Of a DNA stretch of 64,000 nt, positions 11,733 to 23,652 are shown one piece after another. Both the position numbers and the translations under genes were made by a program. Each line of letters opens with the position of its first letter. Positions within the stretch are counted from its first letter, which is position 1. Under the pieces are notes generated by a model. It had not been told where the DNA came from. It searched no databases and worked only from the letters and a program-made list of their open reading frames with translations. Source of the stretch: Balanoglossus misakiensis (lineage: Eukaryota > Hemichordata); assembly GCA_040954595.2 (NCBI GenBank), contig CM082580.2:7874001-7938000 (forward strand), given 5' to 3'.

Positions 11733-12695
11733 CTATAGTGAGTGTAATTTGTTATGTGACTGTCGCTTCCCACGAGTCTCAAGGAATATGTTAAGCAACT
11801 CTTTCCCTCGCGCAATTTCGGCCTCCAGATATTGAATTTGGTGTCTCGATTCAGTATAACGTTGGCCGTGGAAGTCGATGCGATGGATGACAATCCAATT
11901 CAAAACTTGTTTGCAGTTATCTGGTTGATAAACTCGCGTTATCCAGTCATCGACATACCAGTTGGAAAACACAGGCGGGTAATACGTGTGAAAAATGTTG
12001 AAATGCGTCCGATGAACCATGTCATGTGTCAAGATTTTCGTGTGGCCCTGAATTGCCAGGGGACCGACAACACCAACGTTTGTGGGTTTCATTTGCTGGA
12101 GTGCGTAAACTCCTAGAGTGGTCCATCGAGGCGTCATCATTTGTGTGTCGTCATTCAAACGCACGACGTAATCAACGTCATCCTCGTACACCACTTGCAG
12201 CAACTGGTTGAAAGGAATCGTGTTCGGAGGGGTTGGGAACGAGTGGAACTGAAGCCGCAACCAGGGGGGACACAGCGATCGGAACCGCTCTTGATTTGCG
12301 GTCGCCATCCAGAAGTCGTCGTCATCGTCCAACCCCAGATAAAGTGTGTAGTCATAAACACCCGGTTCTGATGTGTTAGCGACAGACGGCAGCAAAAGTT
12401 CCACGACGCTGACTTTGAACAGTTGCAGACGTTCTTTTCCTGATCCACGACTAGTCAAACACGAAGCCACACCGATCTTCAGGCGGCCGTCTCCGGCGAA
12501 GGGCGTCATGTTAATTGCGTTCACGACTTCAGACGGTTCATAACGCACTCCAACTATTGGGCGGTCATTCAACGACCAAAAATATATCAGAGAGACCATA
12601 AAGCCAGAAAATAAAATAATAGCAACACTAACAGGTGTAAACTTTAAGAAAGTATAAGGTCGACCGTGCCTTTGTCGCTTTAACAGACCGAACAT
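11733..12695 (-). CDS. Putative type II membrane glycosyltransferase, single exon
   Basis: A 320-residue protein in one uninterrupted frame. A short basic N-terminus is followed by one hydrophobic segment at about residues 20-40, then a soluble domain: the topology of Golgi glycosyltransferases. An acidic cluster of five aspartates (residues 123-127) and an L-N-D-D motif near 180 are candidates for the metal and nucleotide-sugar site of a GT-A fold. The stretch with VVGP, HRTHFNIF, YYPPVF and WYVDDWI (about 209-251) is reminiscent of unnamed families in marine invertebrates. The sugar transferred is not predictable. Lack of introns contrasts with its neighbours and suggests retroposition or an ancient intronless family. 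Its start lies 558 bases from that of the divergent SEC22A-like gene. Confidence 0.7.
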   Translation of the reverse strand: MFGLLKRQRHGRPYTFLKFTPVSVAIILFSGFMVSLIYFWSLNDRPIVGVRYEPSEVVNAINMTPFAGDGRLKIGVASCLTSRGSGKERLQLFKVSVVELLLPSVANTSEPGVYDYTLYLGLDDDDDFWMATANQERFRSLCPPWLRLQFHSFPTPPNTIPFNQLLQVVYEDDVDYVVRLNDDTQMMTPRWTTLGVYALQQMKPTNVGVVGPLAIQGHTKILTHDMVHRTHFNIFHTYYPPVFSNWYVDDWITRVYQPDNCKQVLNWIVIHRIDFHGQRYTESRHQIQYLEAEIARGKELLNIFLETRGKRQSHNKLHSL

Positions 12696-13253
12696 GGCGA
12701 TATTGCCCCAGCGCCAGAATCAGACTCGTTTTCGACTTGCTCGTTGCCTTTCCAGCTCTCTTTTCTATTTTCTAGTTAGCCGATCGTTCGTTCCGTCATT
12801 TTTGGTCGGAAATAATTGGTTGTGATGCTGTTGACGACGTTGGCAGCGTAAACGCTTCAATTTCAGTGTAGGTTTCCCGTAACCTGCGAGGATGATACTG
12901 AATCTGATTCTGACGCTAACTTCCAGCTCGTGGGGTCAAGGGTCACATCGGCCTGGGTAACAGAAGGAAACGTACAACTACTCATGCTACTGGAAGCGAC
13001 GTGCGATCACTGAGAATGTCTGCTATACTTTTGGAACGGCACTGAACACCGAATCTTTCTCCAGGTTGACAGGAAAATTCCACATTTCGGTCATTTGGGG
13101 AATCGCGGAGACGAAATCTCCACCATACGGGATCGCCGTACGCGTAGGCTGCCTGGCAAAGGGGGTTACAATCCACAGGCACAGTGCAGAATCCAGGTCG
13201 ACTGCAGCACAACTAAAAGTCTTCGAACTGAATTGGTTCCCGGTTCTTTAAAA
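12696..13253. promoter_or_regulatory. Divergent promoter region: glycosyltransferase-like and SEC22A-like genes
   Basis: The two start codons face away from each other across 558 bases. There is no TATA box at an obvious place and no coding potential with family resemblance. The precise transcription starts cannot be read from sequence. Confidence 0.5.
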
Positions 13254-15311
13254 ATGGTTCTTTGTGCAATAATAACCAGAATCAGTGACGGACTGCCATT
13301 GACAGCATCGACTGATCTGGACATGAACAGAGAATTGAAAGACAGCAGACTCTATGTGAAGGCCTTGTCAAGGAGGCTGACGACACTTCCGGATAGGTGT
13401 TCGGTACACCTGGAAACCCTTTGGCTTCAGTGAGTTTCGATTTCAGAACTTAAGTCGATAAATGATTGAAGCATGCAGCAATCTTAACATCAGTCAGTAA
13501 AAAAACAACCGAAAGTGTGGGCGTGTGTCACCTATTTCACAAAGATGCATACGTGTAATATGCTAAAATTGCTTCTATGCATTATTTTGCATATGAAAGC
13601 AACCTGACTCCAACTACAGCTTCAGTCAGCAAAGAAGTCCGTATGCCACTACACTCTTTCAGGGTCAGTTTCGCCACAGTAAATAGAATAGATGATCATC
13701 AAGCCACAAGTATTTGAAAACAGCCAAACCGTGTACCAGTTTCTAATAGTTGAAATTGAACATACACTCATTTGCAGATATCACATCTTTTTTACACTTG
13801 TTTCCTTACAGTTTCATAGCATCACTGGGTGTGTGTTTTATGGCTGTCTGTGATGAACAATACCCGACAGTTCTTGCCTTCTGCTTTCTGGATGAAATTC
13901 AGAGAGAGTTTATCGTCACTTACGACAGGAGGAAGATTGACAGTGTAGTCAGACCCTATGCATTCATTGAGTTTGGTAAGTGTTTGCTGGTTTCGTTCAG
14001 TTGGACTTATACAGTACACCTCTAGACAAAGGCTATGATTTGAACAGATGTTACCTGTCTATTGAGGACATTTCTCTATGAGGACAGGTTTCTCTTCCCC
14101 AAGACGTCCCCAATAGACAGGTTTGAGTGTATTTCCTGAATGTTGATTTTCATTGCAGATCATTTTATACAGAAAGCGAGACAGAGATACTTGAATACCA
14201 GAGCGTTGACCAATAAGATCAACCTATCAGACATGACAACAGAGATCAAGTTGAGACCCCCGCAAAGGCTGACGTTGCAAGAAATAGGCATCGGTCATGT
14301 CAATGGAGTTGAAACTCAGTACAGACCAAAACCCTGTAAGTGCTAATTGGGATGGGGATTGTAACTTGTCTTTGTTGTAGAAAATATTGCTTGTAGCACA
14401 ACTGTTTGCCCACCCCTGAGGGCGCTCTTTTCTTGGCATAAGTCGTATTTGGGGATATTGGTGTGGGACTGATTGCCTGAATGAACCCACTAACCCAACA
14501 TCTTGTGCACCTCTCGAATGTATTGTATTTTTTTTCTTTTAACAACACCGAACTCAAACCTGCAACCGACTCACATTCATGTTGTGTGCATTTTCTTTGC
14601 AGTTTCTCGGCAGTCACTGTCACCGATGAATTGGTTGGCTTTCCTGTCGTTCCTTTTGAATATTTTATGTGGGTTTCTGAATCTTGGAAGAGCGGTTATC
14701 ATAACACTCTATGGTGAAATATCCCTTGATGTGAGTATCATACAGATGTACAGCGATTCTGTGTTTCTGCTAAAAGTTCACACATCTGGCAAGTTCGGTA
14801 TGCGCTCATTTTTAGTAGGGCCCTTTATATGACATTATTTGTCATGTGCAATCGGAGTTTCTCTCATTCCTGATATGAAAGTTTCTGTTTACATTTTGGC
14901 CGTTGGTGGCGCTGTCCGAAAATGAGGATAGCTCGGCATGTCTTGCTGTACCCATGCACAACAACCTTGCTGAAAGGATAAGAATTACTTTGTATACAAG
15001 AAGTTCTCACGGTTGTTTGTTTTTTCACCTTGTAGGACAGTCCCGAAAGCTCTGTTACCTACATCTTAGCCTTTCTCGCAGCCAGCGTTTTATGTGGTTG
15101 CCAAGCGTACCTCCAAGTCTACTTCACCAAGAGGAAAACTCTCAAAGGACTGGCGGCGTGTGCGGTGCTTATATACTGCAATGCTTACCTGACAACACAC
15201 AAGTACAGATATGTGGAAGCTTTTATATTCAACTGTCTGGTGTCCATATTTGCCGTCTGGCAGATCAGAGCGAGACCGTCGATGGAAAAAGCACCCGATT
15301 ACAATGTCTAG
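13254..15311 (+). CDS. SEC22A: SEC22A/C-like longin-domain vesicle-trafficking protein
   Basis: Predicted 306 residues from five exons: 13254-13429, 13812-13975, 14159-14335, 14603-14730, 15036-15311; phases close exactly, and human SEC22A is about the same length. The N-terminal longin domain (about 1-120) includes [28 protein letters not shown] and the [15 protein letters not shown] region. Four hydrophobic segments follow in the last 130 residues, and the end PDYNV matches the family's C-terminus. As in vertebrate SEC22A and SEC22C, and unlike SEC22B, there is no R-SNARE coiled coil before the membrane region, so a role in ER-Golgi traffic other than fusion itself is likely. I prefer SEC22A over SEC22C on the wording of the longin and tail motifs. 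An AATAAA at 15819 may be its poly(A) signal. Confidence 0.93.
14052..14122. repeat. Small inverted-repeat element in a SEC22A-like intron
   Basis: ACCTGTCTATTG near 14052 is exactly complementary to CAATAGACAGGT near 14111. The segment between holds further GAGGACA/CCCCAAGACGT-like pieces. A stretch in a gamma-tubulin intron (about 53200-53385) has similar wording (GTCTATAAAGGACAG, CAGACGGGTTTGA), suggesting members of one dispersed family. Confidence 0.5.
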
Positions 15312-16080
15312 TGGTGTCAGCCAAACAATGTCAGTTCCCCCCACAATCTGGATGTGAAGATCTTATGTTTTAAACTTTGTCAGTTTGTATTATACTGTTT
15401 AATTTCCATCATTTTCATGGTGATTGTTTTTAGGGGAAACCAACCCTAAATACCATACATTTGATAAGGATCATTGTCATCTGGAATAGCTATCTCTTAC
15501 AGGTTATTTTCATGGTTTTTTTTTTTGCTTTATTGAACTGAAATTCTGTCACAGGTGAAAACACGACTTTTCTAGACTGTATTAACTTCTGGGGTGATCA
15601 AAGACTGGTATTTCTGGCAGCTAAACATTTTCTCTGGATTGATTTTAACCAATGTCATATCAAATATGACACTATTGTCATATTAAATATGTACCACTAT
15701 AAAAAGTATAATATATGAAGAAAGAAACAAAGTGATTTTTAGACATTTTTATTCAAACATTTTAACTTACGTTCGCATGTATTACATTCAAATGATATTA
15801 TTTCAAGATGCTGTAAAAAATAAAAAGAGTGATAAAATGCTGAAAGGGAAAAAACTCTAAGAAAGATCTTGTTTTTACGAGTAACAAAAATCCTGCTACA
15901 ACTCGTGAGTATAATTGTAGATGCTTGTCTGGTTGGCTTGCAAAGATTTAGACTTTCTGTCACATTTATCTCCTGTGCATTTCATCATCCATTACTGCGA
16001 TATTTACAGAAGAGGGCTGCAATCAACAGTGGGGGACAAACAATGCACAAGCGCCTTGAATTTGAAAAAGCTTTGAAGAC
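15312..16080. other. Convergent 3' region of SEC22A-like and zinc-finger genes
   Basis: No coding sequence. On the plus strand AATAAA lies at 15819-15824; on the minus strand AATAAA lies at 15753-15748. If both are used, the two 3' UTRs overlap by roughly 70 bases or more. Confidence 0.45.
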
Positions 16081-19000
16081 TCAGTCATCAGGGTCCCACA
16101 TGTGTGGCGGGCGTTCCATGTCGTCGTCATAGCTACCACCAGCTTCGCCTCTGCCGCCGCTACCACCCTGCAGGATATTCAACATCTGAGACAACTGTCC
16201 ACTCCTGTTGAGGAGCTGAGAAAACAAGACACGAGTTTTAGAAGAGAAAAGCCTTGGGCAAGATTTCAAGTTTGAGATCCCAGCTGACAAGACAGACTGG
16301 TGGCAGAAAAACTTCAGTCTCTTAGTAATTCATCTATGTTTGAATGTGGGACACCCTGTTGCTTTTGGCAGTGGTTATATACGCAATACACTGGATGATT
16401 TAAGACATTGTATTTTTTTACCCCTAACCACTACAGGGATCCGTGGATATTTGTATGGGACACAAATCCTGCCATAAGAACGACCGCAATATATACCGTA
16501 CTCACATCTGACGGGACACTTCTCAATCTGTAGTTCAACAGCGACTGCGTCAGGGCATTGGATACCTGCAACGCCATTGCAGCATCATCTTCATTGTGTA
16601 CCATACATTGACTCTGTGAAGACAACAGCGTGCAAGAGACTTGCGATTAATCTCTGAGAGTGGCACTCCCACTTTGTGAAATTTGTTCAAACTTGAATAT
16701 TATTTTCAACTTGTGTTTGTTTCCATCAAAATCATATAATTTTGCATGAGCGATACTGACAAGTCGGACAACAAAATCTACATCGCTCTTCAGTACACAT
16801 TTTGTCATCAAGTGCGATGGCTTCACTCACCAGATCTTTGAGCAGTGAACCAAACTCTTTCCTTCCTGGGCCTCCTCCATCAACTGGATGTCTGCTTCGT
16901 AGATCATCAGTCTGAACAGAGATTAGAACAAAGAATTCCGTTGGTATAAATGCGGAATATTTGTGTTCCCAACCAACCATTTTTCTCCCCTTTTCTTGCA
17001 AGTTTTCTCCTCAGCTGATTCAGGAATCAGTGTCACAAAAAGTAACGCTGGAAATGACCCCCCAAAAAATGTACGAAAAATTGAACTTTCACTCACTGGG
17101 AAATCATCGTATTTGTCCTGTCGGTCATATCTGCTGGGCCCACTGTATCTATCCTCTCTGGGCCCACCGAATCTATCCTCTCCGTACATTCTGCTTTCCG
17201 GCCTGTCATTCATGTACCTGTTGCCCCTTCCGCGTTCTGGTCCAAAGCCCCTCGGAGGGCCAGTCTCCGCCATGGATTCAGTCATGAGCCGGTCCTGTAT
17301 TGATCCGGACCTACAGTGTTTGGTGCAAGGCGCATTGGTCAAGGCGCATCAACTTTTGGCTATTATCAAGTATTTGTATTAATCTACCAACACCAATTTC
17401 TTGTTCAACTTATCAACATAGTCTCAGTGTTGTTATGGTTGAATTTTGAAGTCAAGTCCAAACCAACGGACTGAGTCTCATTTTTCTCAATGCAGAATTT
17501 GTCAACAAACCCTATTAATTTTGACTCGCTGCGTTACAAAGCTCGCTCAGGCTGATCTCACCTTTGTATATAGGGATTTCTTGGATCGAAGTCTTCACTG
17601 TAACCACCACCCACGCCACCAGACCAATAATCCTCTTCGAACCTCCCACCACCACCACCGCCACCATATTCCATCTCGTAAGCAGGCGTCTCGAAGCCTG
17701 GGGTGTAGTGACTCCGATCGGAGGTATAGCTCAGGTCTTGAGTTGCACCTAGCGGGCCAGTGGCAGCCGGGCTGGGTAGGGGAGGTGCTGTTCCGGGCAT
17801 GTCCCCAACTGGTCTGGGCATGTCAGCAACTGGTCTGTAATAACCTGGAGGAGGAGGGGCTGCAAGGCGGAAACGAAAGGAGCTTGAGTCCACAGGAACT
17901 ATAACTTCAAACCCTACACCTCAATGGTTTGGTCCAAAATCCATTGTTTCCTATGGTGAAGTGGGACCTCTCAAGATGGATCTGGGGTTGCACCACTCTA
18001 TCTGACCACTCGAATACTTACCTACACCAACACCACCTCCTCTTTGGTGGAATCCACCTAGGCCCCCTCTGTTGCCTCCATAGGGACCATAGCCAATGCC
18101 TCTTCCTCCAGGACCACCTCTTACCCAAGGACCACCTCTCCCTCTAAAGGTTCCTCTTCCCCCAGCAGCGCCTCTGACTCCGGGACCCCCTCCTCCTCTA
18201 ACACCAGGAGGCCCGCCCCCTCTTCCTCCGGGCCCGAATTTTGGAGCTCCACCTCCTCTCGGTATTTTGGCCCCTGAAACGATGATAGAAAATGGTGTTA
18301 TCTACTGTGCTGAACAGAAACTGCCACCCTTTCCCCTGATCTCCACCTTGTCCATTTCACAACTCACACGGTTGTACACACACACACAAAACTCACTCTG
18401 TTCATCTTCCATCTGCATCTGTCTCTTCTGCGCGGCCTGCGCCTCCAATCTCTGCTGGAAGGGATTATAGAAGGGGTCCAGTTCCACCTTGACCTGGATC
18501 TGCTTGCGACCGTGTTCCATCTCCACCACTTTGGCGATCTCGGCCAGTTTGGCGCTCAGAGCACTCCTCTTGATCTCAGTCTCGCGTCGGCCTGTGATCT
18601 CCGCCAAGCTTTCTGGGTGATGTTTTTTCTGTGTGGGAAATGGCAAGACTACTGGTATCACACAGAAAAGGGCAACTGGACAAAACCGAAATTTATGAAT
18701 CCTGGGTAATCTCTGATTCATCTGATTTGAGGTAATGTCCTATTTAAAACAGCTGCGACTTGAAATGCAGCTTGCATACATGTACATGTACCAGTACATC
18801 ACTGTCTGTCTGTCTTTATAATTTGTCCAGAATCTCTCGTAAGATTGATCTTAGCAACATAACAGCAGGCCTACCAGATATGCCATTCTGTGCTTGGTGC
18901 CAGTTATGTGGTAAATGACCGTCCTGGGATCACACTTGGCCTCGCAGAGGTCGCAGATGTAGCGCTCCTCCACCGCATCATCTTCCTTCTGATGTTCGAT

Positions 19001-22000
19001 CAGATACTCCAATCCTGTGCGATTCGAAATGATCAAAGTCAGAAATCCAACACTGCAGAAGATTGACCACTTGGATGGTCCATCAAAGAACGGGTGTAGC
19101 ATGAGCAAAAACCAAGAGAGCAACCAATACTTGCGTGTCAGTCAGACGCAACGACCGTCCCGTGACAACATTTTGAGACTGCTGTAGGTTGTGCCAATGA
19201 GTTGTGCTGACCAAGTGCCTGGCCACCTGAAGCCATCGATGGCTATAGCTGCTATACATACCTAACACAGCATCTGTTATCTCCGATAACTTGGCCATCA
19301 GTCTGGCCGCTCTCTTTGGCTTCTTCTTTGGGTTCTTGATGATCGGTCCTGCGAAACAGCCAGAAGGTCACCATCAATATTCATACATGACATTTGAAAT
19401 TGAAATTGCTTTGCATGTCTTGTTTCCATGACACATCATCAGCAGTCACTAAAGAGTAGACTGGTTCTGATATTTCAACAGTTTGATGCACTCTCCTATT
19501 AAAGGAAAGTTGCTAACTTTTGACCACAGTTCTGTCTTTTGAATGTTCTTTACTGTTTTTGTCATTCAGATCATTCAATTCACATCCTATACATGGGTAT
19601 AACATAAGAAAATGTTTGCAATACACCATGTATAATTTTTGGACTGACAAAAGGTCTTTTTTTGGCACCGATAGAAGTGCCCACAACAATAAATGTGGGC
19701 CCTCGAGGCTTCATTTCTGAATGAAAGTGTTTCAGATTTAACACAAGTGACAAAATGCGACACTTGTCCGAAAACATGAAAATCAAACATACAATTTGGG
19801 GTCGAAGATCTGGTAAAACATGATGTAGTAAATCTGCAGGTTGATCATCACAATAATGTATCAACTTGGCAAATTTGCAACAACCATTTGCAACATATTT
19901 TCAACAGTTACAGTGTTCTCCCCAGGCTCCAAATGTTTGAAATTTTACTTCAAACAGAAGTTTGGAAGAGGATCGAATTAACAGATTTAATTGTGCCTAA
20001 AATACAGAATTCATCATTCGCATTGATTTTCTATGCAAATGTCGTTAATTACTATTATCTATGACTTGGCAAAGCACCAAGAATGGTTCCTCTGGTCATG
20101 TGATTAAATCTGGGGAGAACACATTTCGACACGTACTACGCATCTCTGAACTTTATACTTATCTGTCATTCGGTAAAAAATACGTAATGTCCGTATGAGA
20201 CCTGGGAATTTTCTAGCAACTGTAGAATATTCATAGTCTCCAAGGTGACATCGGGCCTATGCTGAGCACATCGCAGTAAGCCCTATAATCCCACTGTGAT
20301 TACAGGAGATTCCGAACCATACCATTCCCCAGTTTCCTTATACATGTACTCTGGTACAGTTCCCAAATCATGTGAAATGGGACATGTCCAGTGAACGTGA
20401 CAAGGAAACGTGTTGGGGTGTGTGTGTGATCAGGCTTCAGGGACAAGATTTCAACTGAATCAAATCTTGTCTTTTACTCACCACCAAATTTGGCGTTTGC
20501 CATGTTCTACAACGAAAAGAAAGTCAACAGTACTGGTTAGTTGAGTTTCACAGAGATCTCGACATAAGATCATATGCAGTCTATTCAAGCGACCCCAGTC
20601 TTCAATTTCAGTTCTTACTCCCTTGACTACATGAGAATATCTCTGTATACAAGTTTTCCTGATTCTGGATATGCTGTGAAATAGGCCTTATTCCTGAATG
20701 GTGCACAAGACCTCGGGCATCTGATCCTGTTGCGTATTTCGTCCAACATAGTGGACGAACAATCACAAGAAATCCTATGACACCACTGTAGGATCTTGTG
20801 CACCTTTTAGGAAATAAGGCTTAGTAATCACAGTTAGCACATCCAGTAGGACATTGGTAGACTGGGAGTAACTGTATAGTCAAGGTATTGAACTGTTGAA
20901 GACTGGTACATGTAGATCATATGTGAAGCAAGTACAGTTTTATATTATAGCGATTCATTTGCAGCAATGTATCCTTATACTATTTAATAATGTTCTCTGG
21001 AACATCATTAATCAAGTTGAGTTTTGGCTGCGTTCACCATAGACCCTACAGAAGGGGCTATGATTATACAAGCCATACAGATGATTGAAAGATGAATCAG
21101 GATTCGCAATGGTTTGAGAATTTATGCATAGTCCAACCATTATCGTTAGCAAATCAACAACTTTTCTGTGCATAGCACTAATATCATCCATACAGGTAAT
21201 TCAGAATGCAGTAAGCTTCAAACAAAAAAGGTTTATTCATGTATGACTTTTTTTTGCAACTACAAATCAAGCAAAGAGTGCCTTCCACAACGCTGTGACA
21301 GACACCATTCTTACCTTCCTGTGCCTTGCTCCGTTCAAATGTTGCTGGTAGATCACTTCTCCAGGACATTTGGCTTTACACAACTAGGGTAACAAAATCA
21401 CAGCAGCGGACAAAGATGATTACAAAGACATTTGTAAGACGAAATCAACTGCATGCAACTCACTATTATGTTAGATCTCCACAAGACATACAAATGTAAC
21501 GCATGTAACTACATCACACCGTTGTTCTACATCATAAGATAGTATACTCACTTCACAGAAATATTCTTGGGCTTTAGGTTTTTCCTTTTTAGGTTCACTC
21601 TCTATTAGTATTACCTCGGCAGTAGCAGCAGCATTGCCAATTTCTCCAGTCTCCAAAGATACCGCCCCAGTTTGGTCAGGGTTACTCGGTTCTCCCAAGA
21701 GCTGAGAATATGTCAAGTTTGAATAAAAATCATATCCTTATAGATTTGCCATGAGATGATAGCATCGTTGATGACAACAGACACGTATGTCTATTTTTAG
21801 GACATGTACCAGGCTATCGCAGCCCAATACATAACCAGTGTTTCATCAAGTACCCCCTAGAAATTTGTCAAGGGGGGCAGTGCCCCCCCCCCCGCCCCCC
21901 ATACATGTATATTCCTGCTAAGGGGGACATATATTATATCCCCCTGGAAACGCAGCTGTACCGTGAGGGGTGGGGATATGTGCTCATTCCCATGTGAGGG

Positions 22001-22356
22001 AATCAGTACATCCCCACCCCTCAGCCTCATCATAATACTCCCCCCCCGTTGTCACAGTCGCTTTACAAGGCGATCGCCCAAGCGACAGTAGGCGCACTCG
22101 TCATCGTTTCACAAGCTATAATTCATTTAGAATCAGAGCTACGAACCTCGTCCTCATCAAACCTCATCGTAGGATGCACCGCCGCAGATCCGAGAATCTG
22201 AACATCCTGAACCTGTTCCGGTGGCTGGGGATGATGGAGCAGGACCGGTGTCTCCTTCACAACGGTGTCTGGTATTGCGTCTTCTTGCAGGAGAGAATCG
22301 CTCATATTGCCGTCGCCAAAAGCGGTTTTATCGCCCGTTGAGAAATTTGTGTACAT
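16081..22356 (-). CDS. RGG-rich protein with two matrin/U1-type zinc fingers
   Basis: Predicted 666 residues from thirteen exons, in coding order: 22356-22147, 21701-21552, 21383-21315, 20506-20482, 19348-19262, 19014-18875, 18628-18397, 18273-18022, 17859-17562, 17310-17097, 16911-16831, 16613-16506, 16215-16081. All junctions are GT/AG and all phases agree. Finger 1 is C119-x2-C122-x12-H135-x5-H141; finger 2 is C201-x2-C204-x11-H216-x5-H222, preceded by GLEYLIEHQ, a lead-in shared with double-stranded-RNA-binding fingers of the ZFR type. A basic helix-rich stretch follows, then a Gly/Arg-rich region (about 305-388) with RGG and FRGRG repeats, a Pro-rich part, a Gly-rich tract, and an Arg/Tyr/Asp-rich segment with GPERGRG and DRYSGPSRYDR. 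Nuclear RNA binding is the natural inference. I do not recognise a named orthologue. Alternative starts are Met1 and Met18. Confidence 0.85.
17912..17985. repeat. Degraded third copy of the MITE-like element
   Basis: Shares CAATGGTTTGGTCCA, CCATTGTTTCCTATGG, GGGACCTCTC and ATCTGGGGTT with copies A and B, in the orientation of copy B. Its terminal repeats are no longer clear. It lies in an intron of the RGG zinc-finger gene. Confidence 0.5.
20684..20820. repeat. Imperfect nested hairpin, MITE-like, in an intron
   Basis: Outer arms of about 30 bases, 20684-20713 and 20789-20820, are imperfect inverse complements sharing GGTGCACAAGA and CCTTATT. A perfect inner hairpin lies between them: TCGTCCA at 20739-20745 pairs with TGGACGA at 20752-20758. 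Length and symmetry suggest a small non-autonomous transposon. Target-site duplications were not established. Confidence 0.65.
21964..22023. repeat. Nested perfect inverted repeat
   Basis: TGAGGGGTGGGGAT at 21964-21977 pairs exactly with ATCCCCACCCCTCA at 22010-22023. Inside, ATTCCC at 21986-21991 pairs with GGGAAT at 21998-22003. C-rich tracts flank it. It lies in the first intron of the RGG zinc-finger gene. Confidence 0.85.
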
Positions 22357-22687
22357 GATGTCGTCCGACAGTGTGGGTCACACTTGATAATTCCACGAAA
22401 AAGGAGAGCTTTTGCGACAGACACTGTGAGCTACGCACAGCTGACACACACACAAAAGCTTGGATTTGCATATAATTAGAATAATAGATATATTTACATC
22501 TTTATTTTCGCGAAAAACTCCATTATGGTTCATTACATTCAACAAAAACTACACAGCTGACGTGATATTTACCTAGAAACTTTCATCGTTCAAATAATTA
22601 CGCGACAAATTATTATAGTAAAATAATTTCTTACTAAAGATGTACATTTTATTCAATACCAGAGCTAAACAGCGGAGGAGTAAGTGC

Positions 22688-22760
22688 GCCTCGTTAGCGC
22701 AGTAGGCAGCGCGTCAGTCTCATAATCTGAAGGTCGTGAGTTCGATCCTCACACGGGGCA
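22688..22760 (+). tRNA. tRNA-Met (CAT), elongator type
   Basis: A 73-base cloverleaf. The acceptor arm GCCTCGT pairs with ACGGGGC (one U:G), the D-loop has TAGCGCAGTAGG, the anticodon CAT is at 22721-22723, and the T-arm is GTGAGTTCGATCCTCAC. There is no intron, and the CCA end is not encoded, as expected. The sequence is nearly identical to the vertebrate elongator tRNA-Met, so boxes A and B are intact. A T-rich tract from 22764 onward supplies a pol III terminator. Confidence 0.97.
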
Positions 22761-23652
22761 CTTTGTTTTATTTTTTTTTCACCAGACTTTTCACATTTTG
22801 TACCACCAGTAATGGTCGGACACGTTTCTTTTCCATTTTTCACTATTTTTTTTCCAGTTTTCTCTAATCAACGCCATTGCATATAACTGGCAAAATACAG
22901 AAATCAAAGATTTTTGGTTTACATATGATTTTTCTCATCCTGATACCTTCTGTCGCCGCTTTTTCACAGCCAAGTGTGTCAAAAGACAATCCAATGATGC
23001 ACAAGGAAAACGCAATGTCAACTGTGCTTGATTTTTGAAAGAGCAAATGGGATATTACCATCAAAGAAAACAATAGCAAGGGTAGTCGAAGAAAAGAGCC
23101 TACTCGGAAAACAGATAATATTTTTGGTCGAAAAGCAATATTTTTATATTTGAATAGATAAAGGTTACATGACACACAACTGATGAACCAAGACATACAA
23201 AATTTATCTTAAATTTTTTGTCAGAATTCCATCAAGTCTTATACATGTACAGTCTAAATCATTAGTCTATACTTAAAAATCGTGATTATATAATTTTGGC
23301 AATTTAGAGAATTCACATCTGATGACATCAAAACAAAGTTGCTTGCTGTCAATGAAAACAACATAGTATAAAATTAATCAAAAAATACCAATGAAAACGT
23401 GGCAGTATACAATATACAAAAGACCAAAAACTATGGCAGTAATCTAAAGAAATCACATTCAAAATTCAAATTTTCTTGGGTTGATATTTCAAAGAACAGA
23501 TATTGAACAGGTCAATGTCTCTATCAAGCAAAAATGAAACATGATTGAACACCAAAATATCATCCACGCTGATCAAAAAACATACACTAGCCTGGTCATA
23601 AATAAAAACTACTTGTATAAATATCCCATATGTCCAACGTGCAGATTCTACT
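22761..23652. other. AT-rich intergenic region after the tRNA
   Basis: Contains the T-run terminator of the tRNA and presumably the 3' UTR of the minus-strand coiled-coil gene. No coding sequence is supported. Confidence 0.5.

Noticed and set aside
13095-13253. N-terminal extension of the SEC22A-like frame to 13095
   Set aside because: The added residues have no resemblance to the family, and the ATG at 13254 gives the conserved start.
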